Origin: Methylobacillus flagellatus
GTDB lineage: Bacteria; Pseudomonadota; Gammaproteobacteria; Burkholderiales; Methylophilaceae
Direction: 5' to 3'
NCBI RefSeq assembly: GCF_005502435.1
Contig: NZ_SCOU01000003.1
Location: 124,001 to 188,000, forward strand
Length of the DNA: 64,000 bases
In this document: piece after piece, positions 55,580-63,699 of the stretch
Numbering within the stretch: position 1 is the first letter of the stretch
Layout of the letters: each line of letters opens with the position of its first letter
Notes under the pieces: model-generated
The model's database searches: none
What the model saw: the letters and a program-made list of their open reading frames with translations, nothing else
Told to the model about the DNA's origin: nothing
Position numbers and translations under genes: made by a program

Positions 55580-56926
55580 ATGAGCTTCAAACAGAACCTG
55601 ATCCGAGCCCGTAGCCACTTCGTGTTCCTTATCGGGCTGGCCGTCGCCTTCAGCCTGGTGATCTGGCTGGAACAATGGCAACCCGCCTTCAGTGCCCAGG
55701 CACATAACCCGGTGCCGCAGAAGCTGCAGCCGGTTACGCTGCTAGCTCCTACGGCGGTGCTGACCGAGCAAGAGCGTGCCTGGGCCGCCATCGCCTGGCG
55801 CTATTTCGAGAACAACTACCAGCCGGAGACTGGGCTGGTGAATTCGGCGGATGCCTTCCCTGCCTCCACGTTGTGGGATACCGCTTCTTATCTGCTGGCA
55901 CTGATCTCGGCCGAACGGTTGGCCTTGATCGACCGTGCCACCTTCGATGCCCGTGTGGCCAAGCTGTTGCAGAGCTTGGCGGGCTTGCAGCTGTTTGACG
56001 GGAAGCTGCCCAATAAATCCTATAACACCCAGACCTTGCAGATGGTGGACTACAACAACCAGCCCAGTGCGCGTGGCATAGGCTGGTCAGCCATCGACAT
56101 CGGCCGTATCCTGGTGCCGCTGAACCTGCTGGTGTGGAATTACCCGCAGCATACGGCGCTGGTGCAGCAATTGCTGGTGCGCTGGTCCTTCCCGGCCCTG
56201 ATCGAGCAAGGCGAGATGTTCGGCGCCACCTTGACCAATAGCGGCGAGACGCAGCTGGTGCAGGAAGGCCGTCTGGGTTACGAGCAATATGCCGCCAAGT
56301 CCATCGGCCTGCTGGGTCAGGATGTTTCCACAGCCATGAACTACGGTGCGCATCTGAGCTATGTGAACATCTACGGTATCCCGGTGCCGACCGACAGCCG
56401 TGATCCCGCCAAGTACATCGCACATAACTATGTGGTCAGCGAGCCTTATATCCTGGACGGGCTGGAGTACGGCGGTGATCAGATCTCGCGTGAGTTCGCC
56501 TACCGGGTCTATGCCGTGCAGGAAAAGCGCTATCAGGCCACCGGCAAACTCACCGCGGTCAGCGAAGACAACATCGATGAGGCGCCGTATTTCGTCTATA
56601 ACACCGTCTATACCGGCGGCAAAGCCTGGCAGACCATCACCGACAGTGGTCAGGATGCTTCCAGGTTCCGCAGCCTGAGCACCAAGGCGGCGTTCGGTTG
56701 GCACGCGTTGTACGGTACGCCGTACACGCAGCAACTAGTAGAGGCGGTGGCTAGCCTGTATGACCCGGACAAGGGGTGGTACTCCGGGGTGTATGAAGCG
56801 AGTGGCAAGCCCAACAAAGCCATCACCGCCAACACCAATGCCATCGTGCTGGAAAGCTTGTGCTACCGGCAGTTCGGCCCGCTGATGCGACAAGCGCAAA
56901 CAACGATTATAGAAAAGGCGCAATAA
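55580..56926 (+). CDS. Membrane-anchored DUF3131 protein (module copy 1)
   Basis: 448 residues with one N-terminal membrane helix (about 13-30, FVFLIGLAVAFSLVIWL) and the rest predicted periplasmic. The DUF3131 domain includes AWRYFENNYQPETGLVNSAD, STLWDTASY, YNTQTLQMVDYNN, RLGYEQYAAK and TANTNAIVLESL. The repeated helix pairs suggest an (alpha/alpha)6-type barrel like glycoside hydrolases, but activity is unproven. It is clearly paralogous to the next gene and its function probably involves the nascent polysaccharide. Confidence 0.8.
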   Translation: MSFKQNLIRARSHFVFLIGLAVAFSLVIWLEQWQPAFSAQAHNPVPQKLQPVTLLAPTAVLTEQERAWAAIAWRYFENNYQPETGLVNSADAFPASTLWDTASYLLALISAERLALIDRATFDARVAKLLQSLAGLQLFDGKLPNKSYNTQTLQMVDYNNQPSARGIGWSAIDIGRILVPLNLLVWNYPQHTALVQQLLVRWSFPALIEQGEMFGATLTNSGETQLVQEGRLGYEQYAAKSIGLLGQDVSTAMNYGAHLSYVNIYGIPVPTDSRDPAKYIAHNYVVSEPYILDGLEYGGDQISREFAYRVYAVQEKRYQATGKLTAVSEDNIDEAPYFVYNTVYTGGKAWQTITDSGQDASRFRSLSTKAAFGWHALYGTPYTQQLVEAVASLYDPDKGWYSGVYEASGKPNKAITANTNAIVLESLCYRQFGPLMRQAQTTIIEKAQ

Positions 56927-56928
56927 CC

Positions 56929-58425
56929 ATGAACACTGCAACCGCTCCACTGATGAAGCTGCACCTGCTGTTTAGCGCCGCCCTGCTGACCCTGAGCCTC
57001 GGCCTGCCGGGCCTGGCCATGGCCGCCCCCGACCTGCCCAAGAACGCTTGCGAGATCAATGCCAACGCCATGTCCAGTACCACGCTGACCGAAGATGAGA
57101 TGCCGTTTGTCGGCTACCCCGAGCGCTGTTGCCTGAAACGCAAGAACATCCTTTCCGAGCAGGAGCTCGACATGGCGCGCATCGCCTGGAAATATTTTGA
57201 GAAGAATTACCAGGCCAAGACCGGGCTGGTCAATTCGGCCAATCAGTATCCCTCCACCACCATGTGGGACACGGGCTCGTCGATTGCTGCCACGCTGACT
57301 GCACGCGAGCTGGAATTCATCAGCCAGAAGGAGTTCGACGACCGCATCACTGCGCTGCTGGCCACCTTGAACACCATGCGTCTGTTCAATGAAGAAGCGC
57401 CCAACAAAGCCTACAACACGCTGGACGGCGAGATGTCGGACTACAACAACAAGCCCACCCAGGATGGTATCGGGGTGTCCACGCTAGACCTGGCGCGCTT
57501 GTCGCAATGGTTGAACGTGTTGTCCTGCATGCACCCCAAACACCGTTTGATCGCACGCCAAGTGATGACGCGCTGGAAATATTGCCGCCTGATCAAGAAT
57601 GGCGAGATGTATGGCCTGTCGCGAGAAGGCAAACAGATCCAGGTGCTGCAGGAAGGCCGTCTTGGCTACGAACAATATGCAGGCAAGATCTTCTCGCGCC
57701 TGGGCTTCGATACCGGCATCTCCAAAACTTACCGCAACAAGCACGCCACCGCCACGGACATCTATGGGGTGACCATCCCTTATGACAAGCGCGACCCCAA
57801 GGACCTGGGCGCTTACAACTATGTGGTGACCGAGTCCTTCTATATGGACGCCATGGAGAATGGCCTGGATCCCGAGCTGTCACCGCTGGTGGATAACATC
57901 TACAAAGTGCAGCAGAAGCGCTGGGAGCAGACTGGTCAGGTGACGGCGGTATCCGAAGACAATGTGGACCGTGACCCCTGGTTCGTCTACAACACCATCT
58001 TCGTTGCAGGCAAGCCATGGTCGGCCATCACGGACACCGGCCGGGACATGAGCCAGCTACGCTCGGTATCCACCAAGGCGGCCATCAGCATGGCCCTGTT
58101 CAAGCCACGCGAGTTCTATTCCAAGGTGCTCATCGACCATGTGCGCAGCGCTTACGATCCGGACTACGGCTGGTATTCCGGTGTCTATGAGACCGGGCTG
58201 GGTTATAACAAGGCGCTCACTGCCAACACCAACGGTGTGATTCTGGAGACCATGCTATACCGTGCCTATGGCCCGCTGGCAGAGGGCTGCCGTCAATGCC
58301 AGCGTCATCTGCAATTCGACCGACTGGTGCTGGAAGACAAGCGCTATGCCGATCATTGCCTGCCGACCGGCCAGGCCAACGCGTGTGTGAATCCTGACTT
58401 ATGCGCCGCCGCTCCGAGAAAGTAG
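56929..58425 (+). CDS. Exported DUF3131 protein (module copy 2)
   Basis: 498 residues from ATG 56929, with a signal peptide (about 1-32, LLFSAALLTLSLGLPGLAMA). It aligns with the preceding protein through most of its length: AWKYFEKNYQAKTGLVNSAN, TMWDTGSSI, YNTLDGEMSDYNN, RLGYEQYAGK and LTANTNGVILETMLYR. Extra Cys pairs near residues 67-68 and at the C-terminus (GCRQC, HCLPTGQANACVN) suggest periplasmic disulfides absent from copy 1. It begins two bases after copy 1 ends and overlaps the outer-membrane gene by 25 bases. Confidence 0.82.
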   Translation: MNTATAPLMKLHLLFSAALLTLSLGLPGLAMAAPDLPKNACEINANAMSSTTLTEDEMPFVGYPERCCLKRKNILSEQELDMARIAWKYFEKNYQAKTGLVNSANQYPSTTMWDTGSSIAATLTARELEFISQKEFDDRITALLATLNTMRLFNEEAPNKAYNTLDGEMSDYNNKPTQDGIGVSTLDLARLSQWLNVLSCMHPKHRLIARQVMTRWKYCRLIKNGEMYGLSREGKQIQVLQEGRLGYEQYAGKIFSRLGFDTGISKTYRNKHATATDIYGVTIPYDKRDPKDLGAYNYVVTESFYMDAMENGLDPELSPLVDNIYKVQQKRWEQTGQVTAVSEDNVDRDPWFVYNTIFVAGKPWSAITDTGRDMSQLRSVSTKAAISMALFKPREFYSKVLIDHVRSAYDPDYGWYSGVYETGLGYNKALTANTNGVILETMLYRAYGPLAEGCRQCQRHLQFDRLVLEDKRYADHCLPTGQANACVNPDLCAAAPRK

Positions 58426-60071
58426 TGTATCTGCCCCCCGCCAGCTGGTTGGCGGGCTTACTGGTATGCGCCTTGAGCGCGCTGGCCCAGGCCGAGGAGA
58501 CGCCGCCTGTGTTCATCCAGGCTGCTCAGGCCCTGCACTGCGCCAGTACGCAAGAGCAGGCGGCCGCTGCGCTGCAGGAGATGGAACGCCACACCACGGC
58601 CGACATGGAGCTGCCCTACGATGTGTTCCACGACCGCAACAACAATGCGCTGTATCTGGCTTCGCTGGATATCGTATTGCGCAGCCTGGACGAAGCTGCC
58701 GCACGTTTCCCGCAGCTGACCCCGGAGATCAACCGGCTGTTCGCTGGCTGGAACTACTGCGGCGTGTTGCAGGACGGCGCTATGTTCGATATCGAAACCC
58801 GCTATGGCCGCTTGGAGAAACGTACCCCAGCCACCACCTTCCCGGCCGGGCAACTAGGCTTGGCACAGTGGGGCTTCCCTGCGCCGGTGGCCCCGGAGAG
58901 GGCTTCCGCGACAGCGATCGCCAGCCCTGAACAGCTGCGGCGTCAATGTATCCCGGTGCGTAGCCAGGATGGTGACCTGGTCAATCCGCATCTGCTGCCT
59001 TTGTCGGGCAGCTTGCGTCAGGCCACAGCTTCTGCCCCCGGAAAGACCACCGCCTATCCTTATCAATGGCGGCCAGCCTGCGAAGTCGATCTCGGATCTT
59101 CAGATGGCTATAGTCAAGGGTATCTAAGTGGGCTCGAAGCCGGTCTGGGGCGTCGCGATGCGGCGCTGGAAGCGAATGTTGCCGGGCGCGAGAACCTGAT
59201 CTCCCCTGAGCAGCGCCTCGCCATAAAACAGCGCTTCTGGTCTCCTGCCAGTTACGAAGCTGGCTTGGCTGAGGGTCGCCAGGCTGGCTATCGCGATGGG
59301 CTGACGGCAGCCTACCAGGCCGAACCTGCTACGGTGGTCAGCAAGCGCAGCCCGCAGGAGCTGCAGCAACTGGCTATCGTGCCGGACATGCAAAGTGGAC
59401 CTCCTGCCAGCCTGGCAGGCGCTATCCCCAGTGCGGGTTCCAGCCCTTCCATCGCCTCGGTTCCCATCGATAGCGAGAACAAGAAGTTCTCCGGTAATTA
59501 CTACACCGCCTACCGGTCGGGCAGTAACATCCCGTCTTACGGTGGCGTGGCGTTGTGGGCGCCCAAGCCGAACTGGTTCGTGCGGTTGGGTGCGGATGTG
59601 CAATACCGCAACGACAGCGGTGACAAATTCAACTACTCCTGGGGGTTTGGTTATTACGACTGGCGTCCAGGCACCTGGTCTTTGCAAGTCAATAATTGGG
59701 GGCCTATCCAGACCGGCCAGGCGCTGGCAGAAGAGCGCGCGGTGGCTTCACTCAGCTATAACTTCCGATCTGAACTGCTGGAGCAGAAACGCATCTCCAG
59801 TTTTGCTGCGCTGATCTCACCTTTCTCGCAGGATGCGCCGTCCATGCGGCTGGGTATGCAATGGACACCGGTGGCGCCCTGGTATGTATACACGGCGATC
59901 GATATCCCGGTGAACGGCGATAACGCTACTTGGAGCTATGCTTTCGGCAGACGTGACTGGCGGCCTTTTACGTTCTCGATCCAATACAACAACTACGAGA
60001 AGAACCGGCTGGACCAACTGAACTTCAAGGAAAATGGCACTTGGCTGATCGGCGGTAACTGGGCGTTCTGA
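58401..60071 (+). CDS. Outer-membrane beta-barrel protein with N-terminal DUF3131-like module (copy 3)
   Basis: 556 residues, signal peptide about 1-31. Residues about 83-160 align with the middle of the two DUF3131 proteins (LASLDIVLRSL ... WNYCGVLQDGAMFD against LDLARLSQWL ... WKYCRLIKNGEMYG). A Gly/Ala-rich helical stretch (about 230-320) has spaced GYxxG repeats. From about 365 the chain is an amphipathic barrel ending IGGNWAF, with terminal Phe. Two barrel segments are duplicates (YYDWRPGTWSLQVNNW and RRDWRPFTFSIQYNNY). It is the last gene of the operon and the best candidate for polymer export or anchoring. Confidence 0.75.
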   Translation: MRRRSEKVVYLPPASWLAGLLVCALSALAQAEETPPVFIQAAQALHCASTQEQAAAALQEMERHTTADMELPYDVFHDRNNNALYLASLDIVLRSLDEAAARFPQLTPEINRLFAGWNYCGVLQDGAMFDIETRYGRLEKRTPATTFPAGQLGLAQWGFPAPVAPERASATAIASPEQLRRQCIPVRSQDGDLVNPHLLPLSGSLRQATASAPGKTTAYPYQWRPACEVDLGSSDGYSQGYLSGLEAGLGRRDAALEANVAGRENLISPEQRLAIKQRFWSPASYEAGLAEGRQAGYRDGLTAAYQAEPATVVSKRSPQELQQLAIVPDMQSGPPASLAGAIPSAGSSPSIASVPIDSENKKFSGNYYTAYRSGSNIPSYGGVALWAPKPNWFVRLGADVQYRNDSGDKFNYSWGFGYYDWRPGTWSLQVNNWGPIQTGQALAEERAVASLSYNFRSELLEQKRISSFAALISPFSQDAPSMRLGMQWTPVAPWYVYTAIDIPVNGDNATWSYAFGRRDWRPFTFSIQYNNYEKNRLDQLNFKENGTWLIGGNWAF

Positions 60072-60091
60072 CGCTAGGGGAGGCGTGGCTA

Positions 60092-60168
60092 TGGTCGGGG
60101 TGAGAGGATTCGAACCTCCGGCCTCCACGTCCCGAACGTGGCGCTCTACCAGGCTAAGCTACACCCCG
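60092..60168 (-). tRNA. tRNA-Pro (anticodon CGG)
   Basis: The minus strand folds into a full cloverleaf: acceptor CGGGGTG/CACCCCG, discriminator A with encoded CCA, anticodon stem CCACG/CGTGG around loop TTCGGGA (anticodon CGG, reading CCG), and T loop GGTTCGAATCC. 77 bases. It is convergent with the end of the polysaccharide operon, 20 bases away. No partial tRNA copy was seen elsewhere in the window. Confidence 0.97.
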
Positions 60169-60279
60169 TAACCGGTTGTGAACCGGGCTATCGCCCAGCA
60201 CGGATTATCCTGCGCACCCATTGATTTTTCAATCCTGCTTGCCAGCTCAGGCTGGGCGGTCCGGCATTCCGCAAGGTAT

Positions 60280-61074
60280 TCAGCTGGCTGGCAGATCCAT
60301 GAACAAACGCTGCGCCACCTTGCTGGCAGCCAGTTGCAGTTGCTCCAGACAGCGCTGTTTGCCTGCCTCATCCAGCCAGCCGGTGATGTAGGTGGTGCCG
60401 ATGGCGGCGACCGGGTGGCCGGACGGGTCCAGGATGGCCACCGCCAGTCCACTGGTGCTGCGATCCAGGATGATGTTGTCGTAGGTGCCGTAGCCATAGC
60501 GCATGGCATCCGCCACGGTGCGGTGGAAACCCTGCTCGTCAAAGCCCTCGATGCGATGATAGCGCGCCATATTGGCGTTGATGATGTCCTGCACCTCTCC
60601 TTCTGGCAGGTGCGCGAACATGGCCATGCAGCTCAGGCTCATGCCGAACGGGCCGCGCAGGCCCACATAGCCTTTGCCGATCTGGATCTGTGACGGGCTT
60701 TCGTAGCGGCCTATGCACACCATGTCCAGCCCTGAACGCACCCCCAGGTAGACCACCTGCCGCAAGCTTTCCGCCAGTGCGCTCAGTGTGGTCTCGGCCA
60801 CGCGTGCGATGGGGTGGCGTGCGATCGCGGAATAGCCTAGTGCGGCCAGGTCGGCACCCAAGTTGTAGCGGCCGCTGTCCGGCTCGCGTTCCACCCAGCC
60901 CAGCTCCATGAGGCTATCCAGCACGCGGTGGATGGTGGGGCGCGGCAGTCCGCTGCGTTTCACCAGTTCTGTCAGCGTGCTGCCTTTGCGTGAGCCGCGT
61001 GCCAGCGTGGTCAGCAGGATGGTGGCGCGGTTAAGGCTGCCCGCAGCCTGCGGGCTGGTTTGCGGAGTGCTCAT
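60280..61074 (-). CDS. IclR-family transcriptional regulator
   Basis: The N-terminal winged helix is STLTELVKRSGLPRPTIHRVLDSLMELGWVER; the C-terminal effector domain (about 95-260) follows, with the conserved GMSLSCMAMFAHLPEGEV region. Start MSTPQTSPQAAG at 61074 is supported by GGGGAGA nine bases upstream; a 30-residue upstream extension would run through the operator. 264 residues. It is divergent from the flavin-reductase-like gene. Two identical-type operators lie between, so it probably represses itself and the neighbour. Its effector is unknown. Confidence 0.92.
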   Translation of the reverse strand: MSTPQTSPQAAGSLNRATILLTTLARGSRKGSTLTELVKRSGLPRPTIHRVLDSLMELGWVEREPDSGRYNLGADLAALGYSAIARHPIARVAETTLSALAESLRQVVYLGVRSGLDMVCIGRYESPSQIQIGKGYVGLRGPFGMSLSCMAMFAHLPEGEVQDIINANMARYHRIEGFDEQGFHRTVADAMRYGYGTYDNIILDRSTSGLAVAILDPSGHPVAAIGTTYITGWLDEAGKQRCLEQLQLAASKVAQRLFMDLPAS

Positions 61075-61091
61075 CCGTTTCTCCCCGATAA

Positions 61092-61104
61092 TCCGAATAT
61101 CGGA
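61092..61104. promoter_or_regulatory. Operator 1 of the IclR regulator
   Basis: TCCGA-ATA-TCGGA is a perfect 5-3-5 dyad 18 bases before the iclR start. Read on the minus strand it is ATGTCCGATATTCGGAT, the same extended motif as operator 2. Confidence 0.72.
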
Positions 61105-61179
61105 CATATTAATATGGTCGTTCAGTTGACCATATTTAAGCATGCTTATTAATATCAGCTCCACGAGATTTTAATGATG

Positions 61180-61192
61180 TCCGAAAATCGGA
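61180..61192. promoter_or_regulatory. Operator 2 of the IclR regulator
   Basis: TCCGA-AAA-TCGGA lies 20 bases before the next plus-strand gene, within ATGTCCGAAAATCGGAT. It shares the ATGTCCGA-W3-TCGGAT pattern with operator 1, 88 bases away, placing one site at each divergent start. Confidence 0.72.
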
Positions 61193-61211
61193 TGACATTC
61201 TGGGGAGTGAG

Positions 61212-61898
61212 ATGAGCGAGCCATACGAAAATGAGCCATACGAAAACCAGTTATACGGAACTCAGCATCGCGCCATGCAGGCGGCGTTCGAGACCACACG
61301 ACTGGCAGACCGGGTGGGCGAACAGATCGTCGTTCCCGAGCTTGCCGATGCCCATCGCGGCTTCATCGAATCGCGCGATTTCTTCTTTCTGACCACGGTG
61401 GACCATCGTGGCTTCCCAACCTGTTCCTACAAAGGTGGCCAGACCGGTTTCGTCAAGGTGCTGGACAGCAGGACGCTGGCATTCCCCAGCCTGGATGGCA
61501 ACGGCATGTATCTGTCCATGGGCAACATCACTGCCAACGACAAGATCGGCATGCTGTTCATCGATTTCGAGACACCGCATCGCGTGCGTCTGCATGGCAC
61601 CGCCAGTGTCAGCCGCGACGACCCCTTGCTGGCCGAATTCCACGAGGCCGAGCTGGTGGTGCGCGTGACCATCAGCGAAGTGTTCATCAATTGCCCGCGC
61701 TATATCCACCGTTATCAGCGCCTGGCCGCTTCGCCTTATGTGCCACAGGCCCAGTGCGAGACGCCGCTGGCGCAATGGAAGCGTATCGACGCCCTGCAGG
61801 AGGTGCTGCATCCGCGTGATGCCGGGCTGGCCGAGCGCCTGGGCGGTGTGATCACACCGGAACAATATGGCGAGCTGGTCATGAAAGGCCAGGCCTGA
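61212..61898 (+). CDS. Pyridoxamine 5'-phosphate oxidase-like flavin-binding protein
   Basis: 228-residue split-barrel protein. SRDFFFLTTVDHRGFPTCSYKGGQTGFVKVLD, FPSLDGNGMYLSMGNITANDKIGMLFIDFE and RLHGTASVS are the core of the PPOX/FMN-binding family that includes general stress and reductase-like proteins. The C-terminal FINCPRYIHRYQ is common in the group. The first 20 residues contain a small repeat (PYENEPYEN). Substrate unknown; FMN or F420-like binding is typical. It is the likely target of the adjacent IclR regulator and is followed by a membrane protein. Confidence 0.85.
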   Translation: MSEPYENEPYENQLYGTQHRAMQAAFETTRLADRVGEQIVVPELADAHRGFIESRDFFFLTTVDHRGFPTCSYKGGQTGFVKVLDSRTLAFPSLDGNGMYLSMGNITANDKIGMLFIDFETPHRVRLHGTASVSRDDPLLAEFHEAELVVRVTISEVFINCPRYIHRYQRLAASPYVPQAQCETPLAQWKRIDALQEVLHPRDAGLAERLGGVITPEQYGELVMKGQA

Positions 61899-61926
61899 AT
61901 CTGTCACCTGCTAGAGGAGAATTGCC

Positions 61927-62475
61927 ATGACCCGTCTCAACGCAGCCTGTTGTTGCGCTGCCCTGCTTACCACCATCGTACTGCTGCTAACCCAGGGCTA
62001 CCCGGCCTTGCCGGCCTGGATGCTGTTCATCACCTGGGCCTGTTTCTTCCATCTTGGTGGTGGTGAACATCCTGCTGCAGCGTTCCGTACCGTGGTGACG
62101 CACATCGGTTTTGGTGTGCTCACCGCCTGGCTGACGGCGTTATTGCTATTGGCCAGCCCCTGGAACGAGGGCCTGCTGCATGCCTTGTGGGGTCCGGTGG
62201 TGATCGGTCTGGTCATCGGTGCGCTGGTGCGTCTTGGCGTGGTCGGCTATTTTTCGGTCACACCGGCCATCATCTATGGCTATGCCAGCGTATGGGCGTT
62301 TCTGAGCACAGGCGGGCATTTCAGCCTGCAGGCTTTGCACAGCCTGTCCATGCAGAATGTCATCATCGCCTTGCCGCCCTGCATCCTGATCGGCGCCAGC
62401 ATGGGGGTGCTCAACGCCCGGCTGGTGGACTGGCTGAGCAGGCCGGTCAGCCCCGCCGCTGTGCATCAGCGCTGA
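61927..62475 (+). CDS. DUF1097 family membrane protein
   Basis: 182 residues with about five hydrophobic segments (LNAACCCAALLTTIVLLLTQGY, WMLFITWACFFHLGG, HIGFGVLTAWLTALLLLA, VVIGLVIGALVRLGVVGYF, NVIIALPPCILIGASMGVLNA). The pattern of short helices and the early WACFFHLGGG fits DUF1097, whose function is unknown. AGGAGA lies seven bases before the ATG. It follows the flavin protein by 28 bases and is probably in the same transcript. Confidence 0.8.
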   Translation: MTRLNAACCCAALLTTIVLLLTQGYPALPAWMLFITWACFFHLGGGEHPAAAFRTVVTHIGFGVLTAWLTALLLLASPWNEGLLHALWGPVVIGLVIGALVRLGVVGYFSVTPAIIYGYASVWAFLSTGGHFSLQALHSLSMQNVIIALPPCILIGASMGVLNARLVDWLSRPVSPAAVHQR

Positions 62476-62571
62476 TCGCGTCTATCAGGCGCGGACCGGG
62501 AATTTCTCCCGATATGCGCCTGACTTCATCATTCTGGTTGCATCACCACAAACTTATCCAGTAGACTGGTG

Positions 62572-62587
62572 TATACAGACCTGTATA
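62572..62587. promoter_or_regulatory. 16-bp dyad upstream of the mxaR-like gene
   Basis: TATACAG-AC-CTGTATA has perfect 7-base arms with a two-base spacer, about 75 bases before the mxaR-like ATG. A smaller dyad CCAGT-AG-ACTGG lies just before it. Probable operator for a dimeric regulator; not the LexA arrangement, which has CTG outermost. Confidence 0.5.
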
Positions 62588-62660
62588 TTTTGCTGTGCCA
62601 ATTGCTTATATCATTGGCTCGAACTACGTTTACTCACCTTAAGCCACTATCTGGGAACCC

Positions 62661-63695
62661 ATGCAAACTCTCGTCTCGCAGAATCAGCTGACCGACTGGC
62701 GCGATCACGCGCTTAAACTGGAACAAGCCGTACAAAGTGTCATCGTCGGCCAGGACAAGGCGATCCGCCATATCACCATCGCAATTTTTGCACGTGGCCA
62801 TGTGCTGCTTGAAGGCGGCGTGGGGGTGGGCAAGACCACGCTGCTGCAATCCATCGCACGTGGCATAGGCGGCAGCTACGAGCGTATCGAGGGCACGGTA
62901 GACCTGATGCCCAATGACCTGGTCTACCACACCTATCTGGGTAGCGATGGCCGCCCGCAGATCGACGAAGGCCCTTTGCTGCGCTCAGGCGAGCGGCTGT
63001 CGGTGTTCTTCTTCAACGAGATCAACCGTGCCCGTCCACAAGTGCATGCGCTGATGCTGCGGGTGATGGCCGAACGCCATCTGTATGCTTTCAAGCGTGA
63101 ATACCGGTTGCCGCACATGGTGGTGTTCGCGGACCGTAACCAGGTGGAGAAGAACGAAACCTTCGAGATCCCGTCTGCGGCACGTGACCGCTTCATGATG
63201 GAGATCCCCATCCATATCCCGGATGACCGCGACCTGCGCCGGGCGCTGATGTTCGATACGCGCTTCCAGCATGCCGAAGCGCTGACCCAGCAGGTGCCGT
63301 CCGGCATCCTGCAGTACGACCAGCTGAATGCCTTCTCCGACCTGCTGCAAGGCCATATCCAGGCCAGCGAGACACTGGAGGAATATGCCCTGGACCTGTG
63401 GGAGGCCACGCAGGACCCGGCGCGCTTCGGCATCACGCTGGACAGTGCCGATATCCACCGCTTGGTGCAGGCTGGCGCCAGTCCGCGCGGCATGGGCATG
63501 CTGCTCAAAGCGGCGCGTGTTCATGCCTGGCTCATGGACCGCGAACATGTCTACCCGGAAGATATCCATGCGGTGTTCCACGAGATCATCGCGCACCGGC
63601 TGGTGTTCCAGAGCATGTACGAGAACCGCCGTACTGCGCTGTCGCGTGAGCTGACCAGCCGCATCCTGGCTCATATCGCAGTTCCGGCGCGCTAA
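62661..63695 (+). CDS. mxaR: MoxR/MxaR-type AAA+ ATPase
   Basis: 344 residues. Walker A GGVGVGKTT (52-60), Walker B SVFFFNEINRARPQ (about 114-127), sensor and Arg-finger region PSAARDRFMMEIPI. MoxR AAA+ proteins act as chaperones for metal-dependent or vWA-containing complexes; in methylotrophs MxaR belongs to the set needed to mature methanol dehydrogenase. The next gene is an MxaS-like protein, which supports this. The methanol dehydrogenase genes themselves are not upstream, so it could be a related but separate MoxR cluster; the symbol is a best guess. Confidence 0.7.
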   Translation: MQTLVSQNQLTDWRDHALKLEQAVQSVIVGQDKAIRHITIAIFARGHVLLEGGVGVGKTTLLQSIARGIGGSYERIEGTVDLMPNDLVYHTYLGSDGRPQIDEGPLLRSGERLSVFFFNEINRARPQVHALMLRVMAERHLYAFKREYRLPHMVVFADRNQVEKNETFEIPSAARDRFMMEIPIHIPDDRDLRRALMFDTRFQHAEALTQQVPSGILQYDQLNAFSDLLQGHIQASETLEEYALDLWEATQDPARFGITLDSADIHRLVQAGASPRGMGMLLKAARVHAWLMDREHVYPEDIHAVFHEIIAHRLVFQSMYENRRTALSRELTSRILAHIAVPAR

Positions 63696-63699
63696 GCTC

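Noticed and set aside
58401-60071. Calling the last operon gene a BcsC- or AlgE-type exporter
   Set aside because: No TPR repeats and no recognisable AlgE motifs; only a generic barrel and the DUF3131-like module can be supported.
62572-62587. LexA (SOS) box before the mxaR-like gene
   Set aside because: The arms are in the opposite order (CAG inside, not CTG outside with ten bases between).
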